This document shows positions 1-6,619 of a stretch of 19,425 nucleotides of DNA, one piece after another; within the stretch, counting starts at the first letter, position 1; each line of letters starts with the position of its first letter. The stretch is taken from the NCBI GenBank assembly GCA_049600855.1, contig JBMYQA010000097.1:1-19425 (forward strand). Reading direction: 5' to 3'. This stretch comes from JBMYQA01 sp049600855 (lineage in GTDB: Bacteria; Bacteroidota; Bacteroidia; Cytophagales; Flammeovirgaceae). Made by a program: the position numbers and the translations under genes. The notes beneath the pieces were generated by a model. It ran no database searches and was not told the DNA's origin. It worked only from the letters and a program-made list of their open reading frames with translations.

Positions 1-126
1 GATAAACAAACCCAAGAGATTGCTTATGATTTAGGTTTTGATGACCCAGCTTATTTCAGTCGGTATTTTAAGAAAATTGCAGGAACTTCTCCGTCTGAGT
101 TCAAAGAAAAGCACCTTGCTGCTTAA
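1..126 (+). CDS. AraC-family transcriptional regulator, C-terminal fragment
   Basis: Frame 1 is open from the left edge to the TAA at 124-126 and gives 41 residues. They match the second helix-turn-helix of AraC/XylS regulators: EIAYDLGFDDPAYFSRYFKK followed by AGTSPSEFK, the family's C-terminal signature. The rest of the protein, including any ligand-sensing domain, lies outside the window, so its effector and targets cannot be told. The next gene (gldA-like) is on the same strand but 217 bp away, so an operon is unlikely. The family call is secure; the role is not known. Confidence 0.9.
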   Translation, partial: DKQTQEIAYDLGFDDPAYFSRYFKKIAGTSPSEFKEKHLAA

Positions 127-302
127 GTTTTAGGTAGGATGATAGGCAGAAGGAATAGGAGAGCTGGGTTGGTAGCTTATTTTATAACTTCATTACGGAA
201 GTAAAAAAGGCGATAACATTGCAATTTAGCAGCGTGACTGCCCCAATGGATTTTGTTTACCTGCCTAAAAGAAAAGTCCACCGTCACACGTTCATCAGTT
301 TT

Positions 303-322
303 CGTAAGATTACGTATCTTCG
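303..322 (+). promoter_or_regulatory. Candidate promoter/operator of the gldA-like gene
   Basis: TATCTTCG at 315-322 matches 7 of 8 bases of the Bacteroidota -7 element TAnnTTTG and lies 21 nt before the ATG at 344. Directly upstream is a small inverted repeat, CGTAA-GA-TTACG (303-314). No TTTG -33 element is visible at the expected spacing. This is a weak call based on pattern only. Confidence 0.35.
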
Positions 323-343
323 TAGCTATAATTTATATACATC

Positions 344-1258
344 ATGAGTTTATCAGTCATTAATCTTACTAAGGAGTACGGAACACAAAAAGCGGTAGAC
401 AATATTTCTTTTGAAGCAAATAAAGGCGAAATATTGGGTTTTTTGGGGCCAAACGGTGCTGGCAAGTCAACCACTATGAAAATTGCGACTTGCTTTTTGC
501 CGCCTACAAGTGGTACGGTGAAGGTGTGTGGTCATGATGTACTCGAAGCGCCGATAAAAGTTCGGGAATTAGTGGGCTACTTGCCAGAACATAATCCATT
601 ATATTTGGACATGTACGTACACGAATACCTCTCTTTTGTTGCGTCTTTACACAATATTACAGGGAAAAAAGCCAAAAATCGGGTGGCTGAAACGGTAGCG
701 TTAGTTGGGTTAACCAAAGAGCAAAATAAAAAGATTGGAGCGCTTTCGAAAGGATATCGACAACGAGTAGGGTTAGCGCAAGCACTTATTCATGATCCTG
801 AAGTGCTTATTTTAGATGAGCCTACCACAGGGCTTGATCCCAACCAAATTGTGGAAATTCGAAATGTAATCAAGTCGATTAGCCAAGATAAAACCGTTAT
901 TTTCTCGACCCACATTATGCAAGAGGTACAAGCATTGTGTAATCGAGTCATCATTATTCAAGATGGTAAATTGGTGGCTAATGATGCTGTAGAGCAGTTG
1001 GGGAATAAAACAGAGGTGATCATTAAAGTGGAGTTTGAGACTGCTTGTCCTGATATTGCTCAATTGGAAGCGATAGAAGGGATACATCAGGTACAAATAG
1101 TAGATGAACAAACCTGCCTACTTGTGGGGAATGATTTAAGTTGTAGAGGAAATATATTTAGAAAAGCAATAGCAAATAATTGGGTGATTGTGGGCATGAT
1201 GCAAGAAAAAACATCTTTAGAAACGCTATTTAAAGAGTTAACTTCAAAGAAGAAGTAA
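344..1258 (+). CDS. gldA: GldA-type ABC transporter ATP-binding protein
   Basis: This is the ATPase subunit of an ABC transporter, 304 aa, with no membrane segments. The order of motifs is complete: Walker A GPNGAGKST at 35-43, YLPEHNPLYLDMYV at 79-92 in the Q-loop region, signature LSKGYRQR at 134-141, Walker B LILDEP at 155-160, D-loop GLDPNQ and the H-loop His190. The YLPEHNPLYLDMYV and KGYRQRVGLAQAL stretches closely resemble GldA of Flavobacterium, which works with the membrane proteins GldF and GldG and is needed for gliding. After residue 220 comes an accessory C-terminal domain of about 80 residues. No gldF or gldG is in the window; gldA is often separate from them. The gene could equally serve another ABC-2 exporter of the same subfamily, so gliding is inferred. 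The ATG start fits the family N-terminus. Confidence 0.85.
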   Translation: MSLSVINLTKEYGTQKAVDNISFEANKGEILGFLGPNGAGKSTTMKIATCFLPPTSGTVKVCGHDVLEAPIKVRELVGYLPEHNPLYLDMYVHEYLSFVASLHNITGKKAKNRVAETVALVGLTKEQNKKIGALSKGYRQRVGLAQALIHDPEVLILDEPTTGLDPNQIVEIRNVIKSISQDKTVIFSTHIMQEVQALCNRVIIIQDGKLVANDAVEQLGNKTEVIIKVEFETACPDIAQLEAIEGIHQVQIVDEQTCLLVGNDLSCRGNIFRKAIANNWVIVGMMQEKTSLETLFKELTSKKK

Positions 1259-1265
1259 GAAATGA

Positions 1266-1283
1266 CTGCTTAATTGTAAGCAG
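1266..1283. terminator. Hairpin at the convergent gldA / RIC-like junction
   Basis: CTGCTT (1266-1271), a 6-nt loop and AAGCAG (1278-1283) form a perfect 6-bp stem. It sits in the 11-bp gap between two converging genes and covers the stop codon of the minus-strand gene. There is no good T-tract on the plus side; the minus side runs into moderately T-rich sequence. It may be a weak shared terminator. Confidence 0.35.
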
Positions 1284-2010
1284 CAAGTTCATCTAACACT
1301 TCCCATGCTTGTACTTCTAATTCATACCCTTTCTTCATCAGAATGTTATCCTCAATATTTGCATGAAGCTGTAAGTTTACTTCAAACTTTTTCAACTCAG
1401 AATAAATCACTTTGGTGTAGGTAGAAGTCTGATCAGTGATTTGGTAATTATTTGTCAATTCTCGTATTCCATGCATTTCATCATCATCTTCCAAATGCTC
1501 TTCAGCAAATTGTTGGATGGAATTATGCTTTAAATCAAAGAATAATGCGCCTGGGTTAAACTCGTTTCCTTCCAACGCTTCATGCAAACGAAGAATGTAT
1601 GCAAAAGAAGTTTCTTCTTCCTCGTACACGTGTCGAATAAAATCTTCAGCAAAAAGAGGAAATACAAACTTTAAATCTCGTGCTAATTCAGGATGATCGA
1701 AATGGATGAGATCAATATTAGCAATCAAATCTGCTACATAAGGGAGTTGATGCCAAATAAACTGTCGGTGAGAATCTTTTAAAAACTCAATAATTACATC
1801 TACTGAGTAATCCGATAAGTAATTTGACTGAAGCAGGCTAGGTTGTTTCAGTGCTAGCTGTAAATGCTTTAATAATTTATTGAGATCAATACTTTTTTTG
1901 CGACATAGCTGTTCTAGCGTTTGTTCAGGATGTTTGTAGAAATCAATCCCAAAAAATCGGAGCACAGTAGCATAGATATAGTTTTGATCAACTATATCCA
2001 ATATTTTCAT
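1270..2010 (-). CDS. RIC/YtfE/ScdA-like hemerythrin-fold di-iron protein
   Basis: The 246-aa cytoplasmic protein aligns by eye along its length with RIC proteins (YtfE, ScdA), which repair iron-sulfur clusters after nitrosative or oxidative damage using a non-haem di-iron centre. The N-terminal ScdA_N-like part (about 1-55) has GIDFYKHPEQTLEQLC where YtfE has its DYCCGG-type motif, so the conserved Cys-Cys pair is absent. The C-terminal four-helix bundle keeps likely iron ligands: His81 in SHRQFIWHQLP, His127 with Glu131 in RHVYEEEE, His172 in EEHLEDD, and His216 with Glu220 in LHANIEDN. Its length is normal for the family. A perfect -7 element lies about 87 bp upstream, so it is probably transcribed alone. 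The family is likely; the repair role is inferred and is less certain because of the missing cysteines. Confidence 0.75.
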   Translation of the reverse strand: MKILDIVDQNYIYATVLRFFGIDFYKHPEQTLEQLCRKKSIDLNKLLKHLQLALKQPSLLQSNYLSDYSVDVIIEFLKDSHRQFIWHQLPYVADLIANIDLIHFDHPELARDLKFVFPLFAEDFIRHVYEEEETSFAYILRLHEALEGNEFNPGALFFDLKHNSIQQFAEEHLEDDDEMHGIRELTNNYQITDQTSTYTKVIYSELKKFEVNLQLHANIEDNILMKKGYELEVQAWEVLDELAAYN

Positions 2011-2096
2011 TTGGGGCGATATGGAGCTTGAAGGGTAAATAGCTTAAGATTTATGTATAATAATGAGTAATTTATAGTGAATCAGCTGCTTGACCT

Positions 2097-2104
2097 CAAA
2101 TTTA
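2097..2104 (-). promoter_or_regulatory. -7 promoter element of the RIC-like gene
   Basis: Read on the minus strand this is TAAATTTG, a perfect match to the Bacteroidota -7 consensus TAnnTTTG. It would give a leader of roughly 80 nt. A TTTG lies only 10 nt further upstream, not at the usual 19, so the -33 box is not convincing. The small palindrome TTGACCTCAA (2090-2099) overlaps the element and could be a repressor site. Confidence 0.5.
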
Positions 2105-2147
2105 AGTAAATTCACAAAAGATTAGAACAGAAATGTGTTAGAAAATG

Positions 2148-2176
2148 AAAAAAACTGCCAGAAATTTACTGGCAGT
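2148..2176 (-). terminator. Intrinsic terminator of exbD
   Basis: On the minus strand, an 8-bp perfect stem ACTGCCAG / CTGGCAGT (2169-2176 with 2154-2161) with a 7-nt loop is followed by seven T residues (2154-2148). It lies 43 nt after the exbD stop and before the RIC-like promoter, so it separates the two genes. This is a textbook intrinsic terminator. Confidence 0.9.
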
Positions 2177-2218
2177 GGATGGATTTGACTCCGAAGAATC
2201 AGTACACAAGGTCAAAAA

Positions 2219-2686
2219 CTATTCAGATGCGCTACCTGGAATGCTAGCGTAGTTCACTTTTAGTGCATTGGCTTCTCGTAGTTGTTGGCGTACATCTGAT
2301 ACAATACCCATTTTAGCTTCTCGATCTATTTTAAGAGATATGGTTAGTTTATCACGTTCTCCCTCTGAAAGCTTGCCTTTCTCTTCGAAAATGAATTGAG
2401 GAATATCATCAGTAGTAACAAGTACATCATTTAGTTGGATTCTGGGTGAGCTGCCATAGCGCTCCGTTTCTTTGGGTTCTCCCACATAAATGTAGGATAC
2501 TAAGGATTTTTTCTCCAATTTTTGAATTTGGGAAGCAGTTGGCAGTGCATTTTTTACGAGCAACGTCACTTCTCTCAATACAGTAGTAACCATAAAGAAA
2601 AACAACAGCATGAATATGATATCGGGTAGGGCAGATGTTGGGATTTCTTCAGAGGTTTTTGTTTTCTTACCAAATTTAGCCATCAT
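2219..2686 (-). CDS. exbD: ExbD/TolR-family proton-channel subunit, orphan
   Basis: The 155-aa inner-membrane protein has a short basic cytoplasmic tail, one membrane helix (about 20-40) beginning ALPDIIFMLLFFFMVTT, and a periplasmic domain (about 45-155). Asp22 in the ALPD motif is the proton-carrying residue conserved in ExbD/TolR, which works with ExbB/TolQ to turn proton flow into force on TonB or other envelope proteins. The gene begins with two ATGs in a row; the second (2683) gives the family-typical MAKFGKK start. Bacteroidota usually carry this form last in an exbB-exbD-exbD operon, but here no partner is visible. The upstream gene is separated by a terminator (2776-2805), a near -7 element TATCTTTT lies at 2739-2746, and a strong terminator follows. 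It must therefore pair with an ExbB encoded elsewhere. Confidence 0.92.
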   Translation of the reverse strand: MMAKFGKKTKTSEEIPTSALPDIIFMLLFFFMVTTVLREVTLLVKNALPTASQIQKLEKKSLVSYIYVGEPKETERYGSSPRIQLNDVLVTTDDIPQFIFEEKGKLSEGERDKLTISLKIDREAKMGIVSDVRQQLREANALKVNYASIPGSASE

Positions 2687-2775
2687 GATCGCGGTTAATG
2701 TTTAACATACTTTCCGCAATCATAATGATGAGCTAAAGAAAAGATACAACAGAATGGATTATTTTTTAGCAATAA

Positions 2776-2805
2776 AAAAAGCCCAGGCAAAGGCTTGGGC
2801 TTTTT
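2776..2805. terminator. Terminator after the FecR-like gene (symmetrical)
   Basis: AAAAAGCCCA (2776-2785), a 10-nt loop and TGGGCTTTTT (2796-2805) form a 10-bp stem, with A and T runs at the base so it can work in both directions. It lies 46 nt after the stop of the minus-strand FecR-like gene and isolates exbD from it. Confidence 0.9.
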
Positions 2806-2851
2806 CCATATCCAAATTGCTTAACTATCAATCGTTAAGGTCTTTAATTTC

Positions 2852-3859
2852 TTACTTATTATCTTTCTTTTCTTTCTCCTTGCCTTTCGTCATTTTAGCT
2901 TTTGACTTGCGCAAGTAGTTTCTGTCTAAGAAAGCTTGGTACATATTTTTGTACATGTCGTTTGCATTCGAAAGCTTAACTGCTTCTTCGTAAGCATATA
3001 AAGCATTGGCTACTAAACCTTTTTCTTCGAAATACTTAGCAACAATTAATTTGCTTAATGCACTGTTATCAGCAGCTATGGATTCTAAGTCTTGCTTAAT
3101 TTTAAGTGATTCAGCAGTTTTCATTGGCTCAAGCATGTATTTGCTAGAAGTCCATTTCTGACCATTGTCTCCCATTGCTACCACTTGGTATTTCATGTGC
3201 TTACCAGAAAGTGCTTCTTCTGAGAGGTCAATCGTGATTTTTGCTTTGTCGGTTTCGAAAGTCTTAATCACTTGTCCGAATAAATCTTCTAAATGGAACA
3301 TGTACTTAACAACCTGAGATTCTTCTGGTCTGCTAGCAACATTTTCATTAGGGAACCATTGAATAGTAACCATGCCGTCTACTACTAAGGTGTTCTTTTT
3401 CTTGCCTTTAGCAGTAGTATAAGGCTTCATGAAAGCAACAGGAGCGGTATCAAAGTCTCGCTCTACAGATCCTGTTTTAGCTTGGTTTTTAGCACCAATT
3501 CCACTGTCATCACCAGTGGTTAATTCTTTTAGTACATAAGCTGCATAACGCTCACTCAAAGAGCCTGGTTTAGCCGAACAAGCTTTATCTAAAGCATCAA
3601 TTTGGTAAGTACCTGCTTTACTTACATTTAAAGCTTTTCCGCCTTTGTGAACAATATTGAGCAGTGCACCGTCAGCTACTGTGATGGTACCAGCATTAAT
3701 TTTTGAGCCAACTTTTAACATTGTCCCGTCTACCTTCGCATCTCCTTTTACGCTGGTTACTTTGAAGATGTAGTCTTGTGCTGAAACTCCATAACTAATC
3801 AGTACTGTAAATACAAATGCTAATAGAGATTTCAATTTGGATGTATTCATCTTTTGCAT
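2852..3859 (-). CDS. Secreted FecR-like / TPR-like envelope protein
   Basis: The 335-aa protein begins with a signal peptide (1-27, hydrophobic core LLAFVFTVLISYGVSA, then QD) and has no later membrane segment, so it is periplasmic or outer-membrane associated. Residues about 32-88 look like a FecR-type beta domain (SVKGDAKVDGTMLKVGSKI, then ADGALLNIVHKGG and AGTYQI). About 155-245 is a beta-rich Fn3-like stretch, and about 255-310 is helical and TPR-like (LIVAKYFEEKGLVANALYAY). The C-terminus is a lysine-rich tail. True FecR proteins signal to an ECF sigma factor through a membrane helix; this one has none and no sigma factor is nearby. The CHASE2 gene lies 202 bp upstream on the same strand, which suggests a shared role in envelope sensing. 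Met4 is an equally good start. Domain calls are by eye. Confidence 0.7.
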   Translation of the reverse strand: MQKMNTSKLKSLLAFVFTVLISYGVSAQDYIFKVTSVKGDAKVDGTMLKVGSKINAGTITVADGALLNIVHKGGKALNVSKAGTYQIDALDKACSAKPGSLSERYAAYVLKELTTGDDSGIGAKNQAKTGSVERDFDTAPVAFMKPYTTAKGKKKNTLVVDGMVTIQWFPNENVASRPEESQVVKYMFHLEDLFGQVIKTFETDKAKITIDLSEEALSGKHMKYQVVAMGDNGQKWTSSKYMLEPMKTAESLKIKQDLESIAADNSALSKLIVAKYFEEKGLVANALYAYEEAVKLSNANDMYKNMYQAFLDRNYLRKSKAKMTKGKEKEKKDNK

Positions 3860-3978
3860 CAGTTATATTAAAAATTACAAAAAACAGTTACGCAATAATA
3901 AAGATCGTAAAATAATTACAGTTTATGAATATTAACGAAAATCATTTGGATAGGTTACATTGTTAAAGTTTTTTAATT

Positions 3979-3993
3979 CATTGATTATCAATG
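3979..3993. repeat. 15-bp perfect palindrome upstream of the FecR-like gene
   Basis: CATTGAT-T-ATCAATG has 7-bp arms around one central base. It lies 120 bp before the start of the FecR-like gene in very AT-rich DNA. It could be an operator for a dimeric regulator; there is no adjacent T-tract typical of a terminator. Confidence 0.4.
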
Positions 3994-4011
3994 TTTTAAA
4001 TTGAACGATTT

Positions 4012-4036
4012 TTAGAAAACTATTGTATTTTTCTAA
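4012..4036 (-). terminator. AT-rich hairpin after the CHASE2 gene
   Basis: TTAGAAAA (4012-4019) and TTTTCTAA (4029-4036) form an 8-bp stem with a 9-nt loop, starting 26 nt after the CHASE2 stop. The stem has a single GC pair and lacks a clear following T-run on the minus strand, so it would be a weak terminator at best. Confidence 0.3.
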
Positions 4037-4061
4037 TTTATTAACCTAAACCCCCTGATTC

Positions 4062-5297
4062 TTAGTGTTCTACCTTATGCGTGTGAAAGATATTTCCCAT
4101 CACATCTAGGTAAATTTCTGCCAAGTCTCCTGATACTAAAATGGCTAGCATGGCTAAGGTAGTATCAGCTTTATATAAAGAGCTGCCGAAGAAGTAAACC
4201 GTTAAAAACACGAGGAATACGACTTCTAACAATTGTATGATCTTAGAAATTCCACCATACCAAGGGGCAAGGCGTTTTTTCTTTAATATAAAGACGAATA
4301 AAGCTACATTTAAGTAACACAGTATAATTGCCAAAGCGATCCCTAAATAAGGACTCATTACATCAATGTAGTTTTCATCGAGAATCATCGAAATAATATT
4401 GGCATGCACTACTACTCCATACATGTCAGGATAAGTCCTTCCCAATGGCTCTTTATTGAGTGGAGTAAAAAATTTATCACCATCCCAATTTTTAGAGGTA
4501 TATTCCGTACCCATATACCCCAATAATACGATTTTATCTTTAATGACATCTGGCTCAAACTGCTCAAACAAGATTTGTTCAACATCTAGTGTGGTATAAG
4601 CGGCTGGGAAACCTCGAAGTTCGTCGGTTCGTGAGGGCGTATTACCACGGAAATAGATATTTTCCACTTCATTGCCCCGCTTCATGAATTTATCATACTT
4701 CGCCTTGTCATAAAACTCTACAACTTTTGCGGCAAAACAGGGAATAGGTTCCCTTCCTTTCACTTTTTGTTTGGGTTTTATCTTCTTCCAAGTATTAAAA
4801 TACTCTTTGGCATCTTCCTCAGTAATCGTATTCGCATAGCCAGCATGTGCATGTTGCTGAAAAAACTCATGCGAATTAACTACGCCACCCCATGTATTAC
4901 TCGCACTATCTAAGTCAACCAATTCACTTACTAAAACAAAGTTTTCTGTTTGTTGAATGGAAGCTGCCAAAGCAGAATCCTGACTAAATTCAGGTTTTAA
5001 CTTTCTGAAAAATGCGTCAATGGCAATGACTTTAGGTTCGTATTTATTGAGAATTTCAATTTGTTTGGCCGTAACTTCACGAGATTCATCGCCAATATTC
5101 ACAATTACGACTCGATCGTCATGTTTGATATCTGACCCGCGTAGCGTGTAGTAATAGTCAGAAAGTGTAAAATTTTCAAAGACTTGCTCAAATACATTGA
5201 GGAATTCAAATTGTACACCAATTTTGGAGATACCCCAAAGGAATAAAAAAATAAAAATAGTTCCGAAGATGCTCGTCCAGTTGAATAGGTGTTTCAT
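4062..5297 (-). CDS. CHASE2-domain membrane protein without output domain
   Basis: The 411-aa protein has one N-terminal membrane helix (about 11-29), a large extracytoplasmic CHASE2 region (about 40-312) and three C-terminal helices (about 317-338, 353-375, 379-399). CHASE2 landmarks are DYYYTLRG near the first helix, KVIAIDAFF, DKIVLLGYMG, then DKFFTPLN and the MYGVVVHANIISMIL stretch before the helices. In CHASE2 receptors the third helix is normally followed by a cyclase, kinase or diguanylate cyclase domain. Here only about 12 residues remain (MGNIFHTHKVEH), so no signalling output is encoded and the stop is clean rather than a visible frameshift. The FecR-like secreted protein follows 202 bp downstream. 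It may sense an envelope signal and pass it to a partner protein, or act as a scaffold; the function is unknown. Confidence 0.85.
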   Translation of the reverse strand: MKHLFNWTSIFGTIFIFLFLWGISKIGVQFEFLNVFEQVFENFTLSDYYYTLRGSDIKHDDRVVIVNIGDESREVTAKQIEILNKYEPKVIAIDAFFRKLKPEFSQDSALAASIQQTENFVLVSELVDLDSASNTWGGVVNSHEFFQQHAHAGYANTITEEDAKEYFNTWKKIKPKQKVKGREPIPCFAAKVVEFYDKAKYDKFMKRGNEVENIYFRGNTPSRTDELRGFPAAYTTLDVEQILFEQFEPDVIKDKIVLLGYMGTEYTSKNWDGDKFFTPLNKEPLGRTYPDMYGVVVHANIISMILDENYIDVMSPYLGIALAIILCYLNVALFVFILKKKRLAPWYGGISKIIQLLEVVFLVFLTVYFFGSSLYKADTTLAMLAILVSGDLAEIYLDVMGNIFHTHKVEH

Positions 5298-5385
5298 AAT
5301 ACTAGGAAATGCAAGAAGGATTTTTAGAAAGATGTGTATGTGTCCATAAATTCATAACCCTCCTTCATAGTTCTACATGATTTTG

Positions 5386-5454
5386 ATGAGGTATCTAAAA
5401 ATAACTGTTTTGTATTGAAAACAGGTAAAAATGTATCATTCTTATGAACCTCAT
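5386..5454. repeat. Nested inverted repeats 5' of the CHASE2 gene
   Basis: An outer 7-bp pair ATGAGGT (5386-5392) / ACCTCAT (5448-5454) encloses a perfect 7-bp hairpin CTGTTTT (5405-5411) / AAAACAG (5418-5424) with a 6-nt loop. On the minus strand the element would lie about 90-160 nt before the CHASE2 start. It could be part of a structured leader, an operator or a small RNA. Confidence 0.35.
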
Positions 5455-5663
5455 TATAGATAACGCAAATAGTTAAACATGTAGTACGTAGGCAAATTTG
5501 AGTAAAGTGAATTAATTTCAAGAAGGAATAACAGGCTTTTTATCAAGTTCCCTAAAAATACCTATTGAATTCTTGTTTGAATGCAATTTTGAAACTCAAA
5601 GTAGGTGAATTCTTGGATAATTATTTACTCCAATGTCTCTTAATTGAATACCCCAATTTTTGT

Positions 5664-5679
5664 AAAAAGGTTGCTTTTT
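5664..5679 (-). terminator. Weak hairpin after comF
   Basis: AAAAAG (5664-5669), a 4-nt loop and CTTTTT (5674-5679) begin about 8 nt after the comF stop on the minus strand. The stem is short and nearly all A-T, so this is only a weak terminator candidate. Confidence 0.3.
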
Positions 5680-5686
5680 CCTGTTT

Positions 5687-6403
5687 TTATTTGGCAGAAC
5701 CAATGGCAGCAACACTCACCTGAGCACAACCTGCATCTAGTAAGCTTTGTAAACAGGCTTCTGTAGTAGCTCCTGTTGTGATTACATCATCAACTAATAA
5801 AATATGTTTGTTTTTTAATGCATTTGAATCTGCTACAACAAATAAATCTTTAACATTCAACCAGCGATTGTAACGAGATTTGTTGGTTTGGGTTTGGCTG
5901 GCTTTTATGCGTTTGAGGGTGTGAGGATTCCAAGTGGTTTCCAACGACTGAGCCAAACCTTTGGCAAATCCATCACTTTGATTGTAGCCGCGTTGTTTTT
6001 GTCGAGATGCATGAAGTGGCACAGGAAGGATGTAATCGAATTCTCCTCGAAACCCTGCATGTGCTAAATCATATCCGTACCAAAGCCCTAATAATTCACT
6101 TAACTCTTCTTTGCCTTGATACTTTAATGCATGAATGATCTGCTGAACGGAGCTATACTTGATGTATTTTAGGTAGGCAAACGCATGTTTTACGGGAACG
6201 CGTCCCCAAAATCGCTGAGCTAATGGGTTTTCTGGATTGAGATGGTAGTTGGTAATGGGTAAACGTTGGCGGCAATAGGTGCAAATTAATCCTTCGTTCC
6301 GGTGTAAATCTCCTTGGCAGGCTATACAGGTGTTTGGGAATAGCAGATGAAGGAAGTCTTCTAGGATATATTTCAGTTGCGAAGTGGTTGATGAGAGTGT
6401 CAT
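5687..6403 (-). CDS. comF: ComF-family phosphoribosyltransferase-like protein
   Basis: The 238-aa protein has the normal ComF layout. An N-terminal zinc ribbon holds Cys26-x2-Cys29 and Cys41-x2-Cys44. A type I phosphoribosyltransferase domain follows, with ILPVPLH, a RGYNQ motif, and the PRPP-binding loop ILLVDDVITTGATT (201-214). ComF proteins are cytoplasmic and are needed for uptake of single-stranded DNA during natural transformation in several bacteria, where they act with the ComFA helicase and other competence proteins. In Bacteroidota the gene is usually on its own, as here. Its actual phosphoribosyl substrate is not established. It is divergent from purL, 211 bp apart, so the two may share a regulatory region. 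Confidence 0.92.
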   Translation of the reverse strand: MTLSSTTSQLKYILEDFLHLLFPNTCIACQGDLHRNEGLICTYCRQRLPITNYHLNPENPLAQRFWGRVPVKHAFAYLKYIKYSSVQQIIHALKYQGKEELSELLGLWYGYDLAHAGFRGEFDYILPVPLHASRQKQRGYNQSDGFAKGLAQSLETTWNPHTLKRIKASQTQTNKSRYNRWLNVKDLFVVADSNALKNKHILLVDDVITTGATTEACLQSLLDAGCAQVSVAAIGSAK

Positions 6404-6473
6404 TTGGGCTTGTTTTTGTGTGACTTAAAAAATAAATTTTGATGTTTCATGGATGGATGTAGTTCTTATAAAA

Positions 6474-6494
6474 CCAATTACTTATAGTGATTGG
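6474..6494. repeat. Inverted repeat between comF and purL
   Basis: CCAATTAC (6474-6481) and GTGATTGG (6487-6494) pair over 8 positions with one T-G wobble, around a 5-nt loop. It sits in the divergent comF/purL region about 80 bp before the purL -7 element and could be an operator. No matching known site was recognised. Confidence 0.3.
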
Positions 6495-6572
6495 ACATGG
6501 AGAAAGGTAAACAGAATTTTATAGGAATTTTTTAAAAAATTGATTGTCACTCGTTCCCTTCAAACTTTTCCC

Positions 6573-6580
6573 TATTTTTG
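6573..6580 (+). promoter_or_regulatory. -7 promoter element of purL
   Basis: TATTTTTG is a perfect match to the Bacteroidota TAnnTTTG element and lies 34 nt before the ATG at 6615 and 55 nt before the ATG at 6636. No good TTTG -33 box is visible 19 nt upstream. A transcription start near 6586 is predicted. Confidence 0.6.
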
Positions 6581-6600
6581 CGCTCAAGTTACACCCAGAT

Positions 6601-6619
6601 GACATCCTGTTAGGATGTC
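6601..6619 (+). promoter_or_regulatory. Perfect hairpin covering the first purL ATG
   Basis: GACATCCT-GTT-AGGATGTC is a perfect 8-bp stem with a 3-nt loop, and the ATG at 6615-6617 is inside its 3' arm. A five-codon frame ATG-ACA-TCC-TGT-TAG (6599-6613) ends one base before that ATG. If the ATG at 6636 is the true start, the whole hairpin is leader RNA a few bases upstream of it. A role in controlling translation is inferred. Confidence 0.4.

Larger units (their letters stand above)
5298..5686. other. 389-bp intergenic region between CHASE2 and comF
   Basis: This AT-rich stretch separates two minus-strand genes. It holds a nested hairpin (5386-5454) and a small AT hairpin just after comF (5664-5679). 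A 65-codon open frame at 5324-5521 (-) has no recognisable domain, no signal peptide and an unlikely composition, and I do not regard it as a gene. No perfect TAnnTTTG element for the CHASE2 gene was found. Confidence 0.6.

Noticed and set aside
5324..5521. 65-codon open frame on the minus strand between CHASE2 and comF
   Set aside because: No domain, no signal peptide, no promoter element, and composition typical of chance frames in AT-rich spacer; it also spans the nested hairpin.
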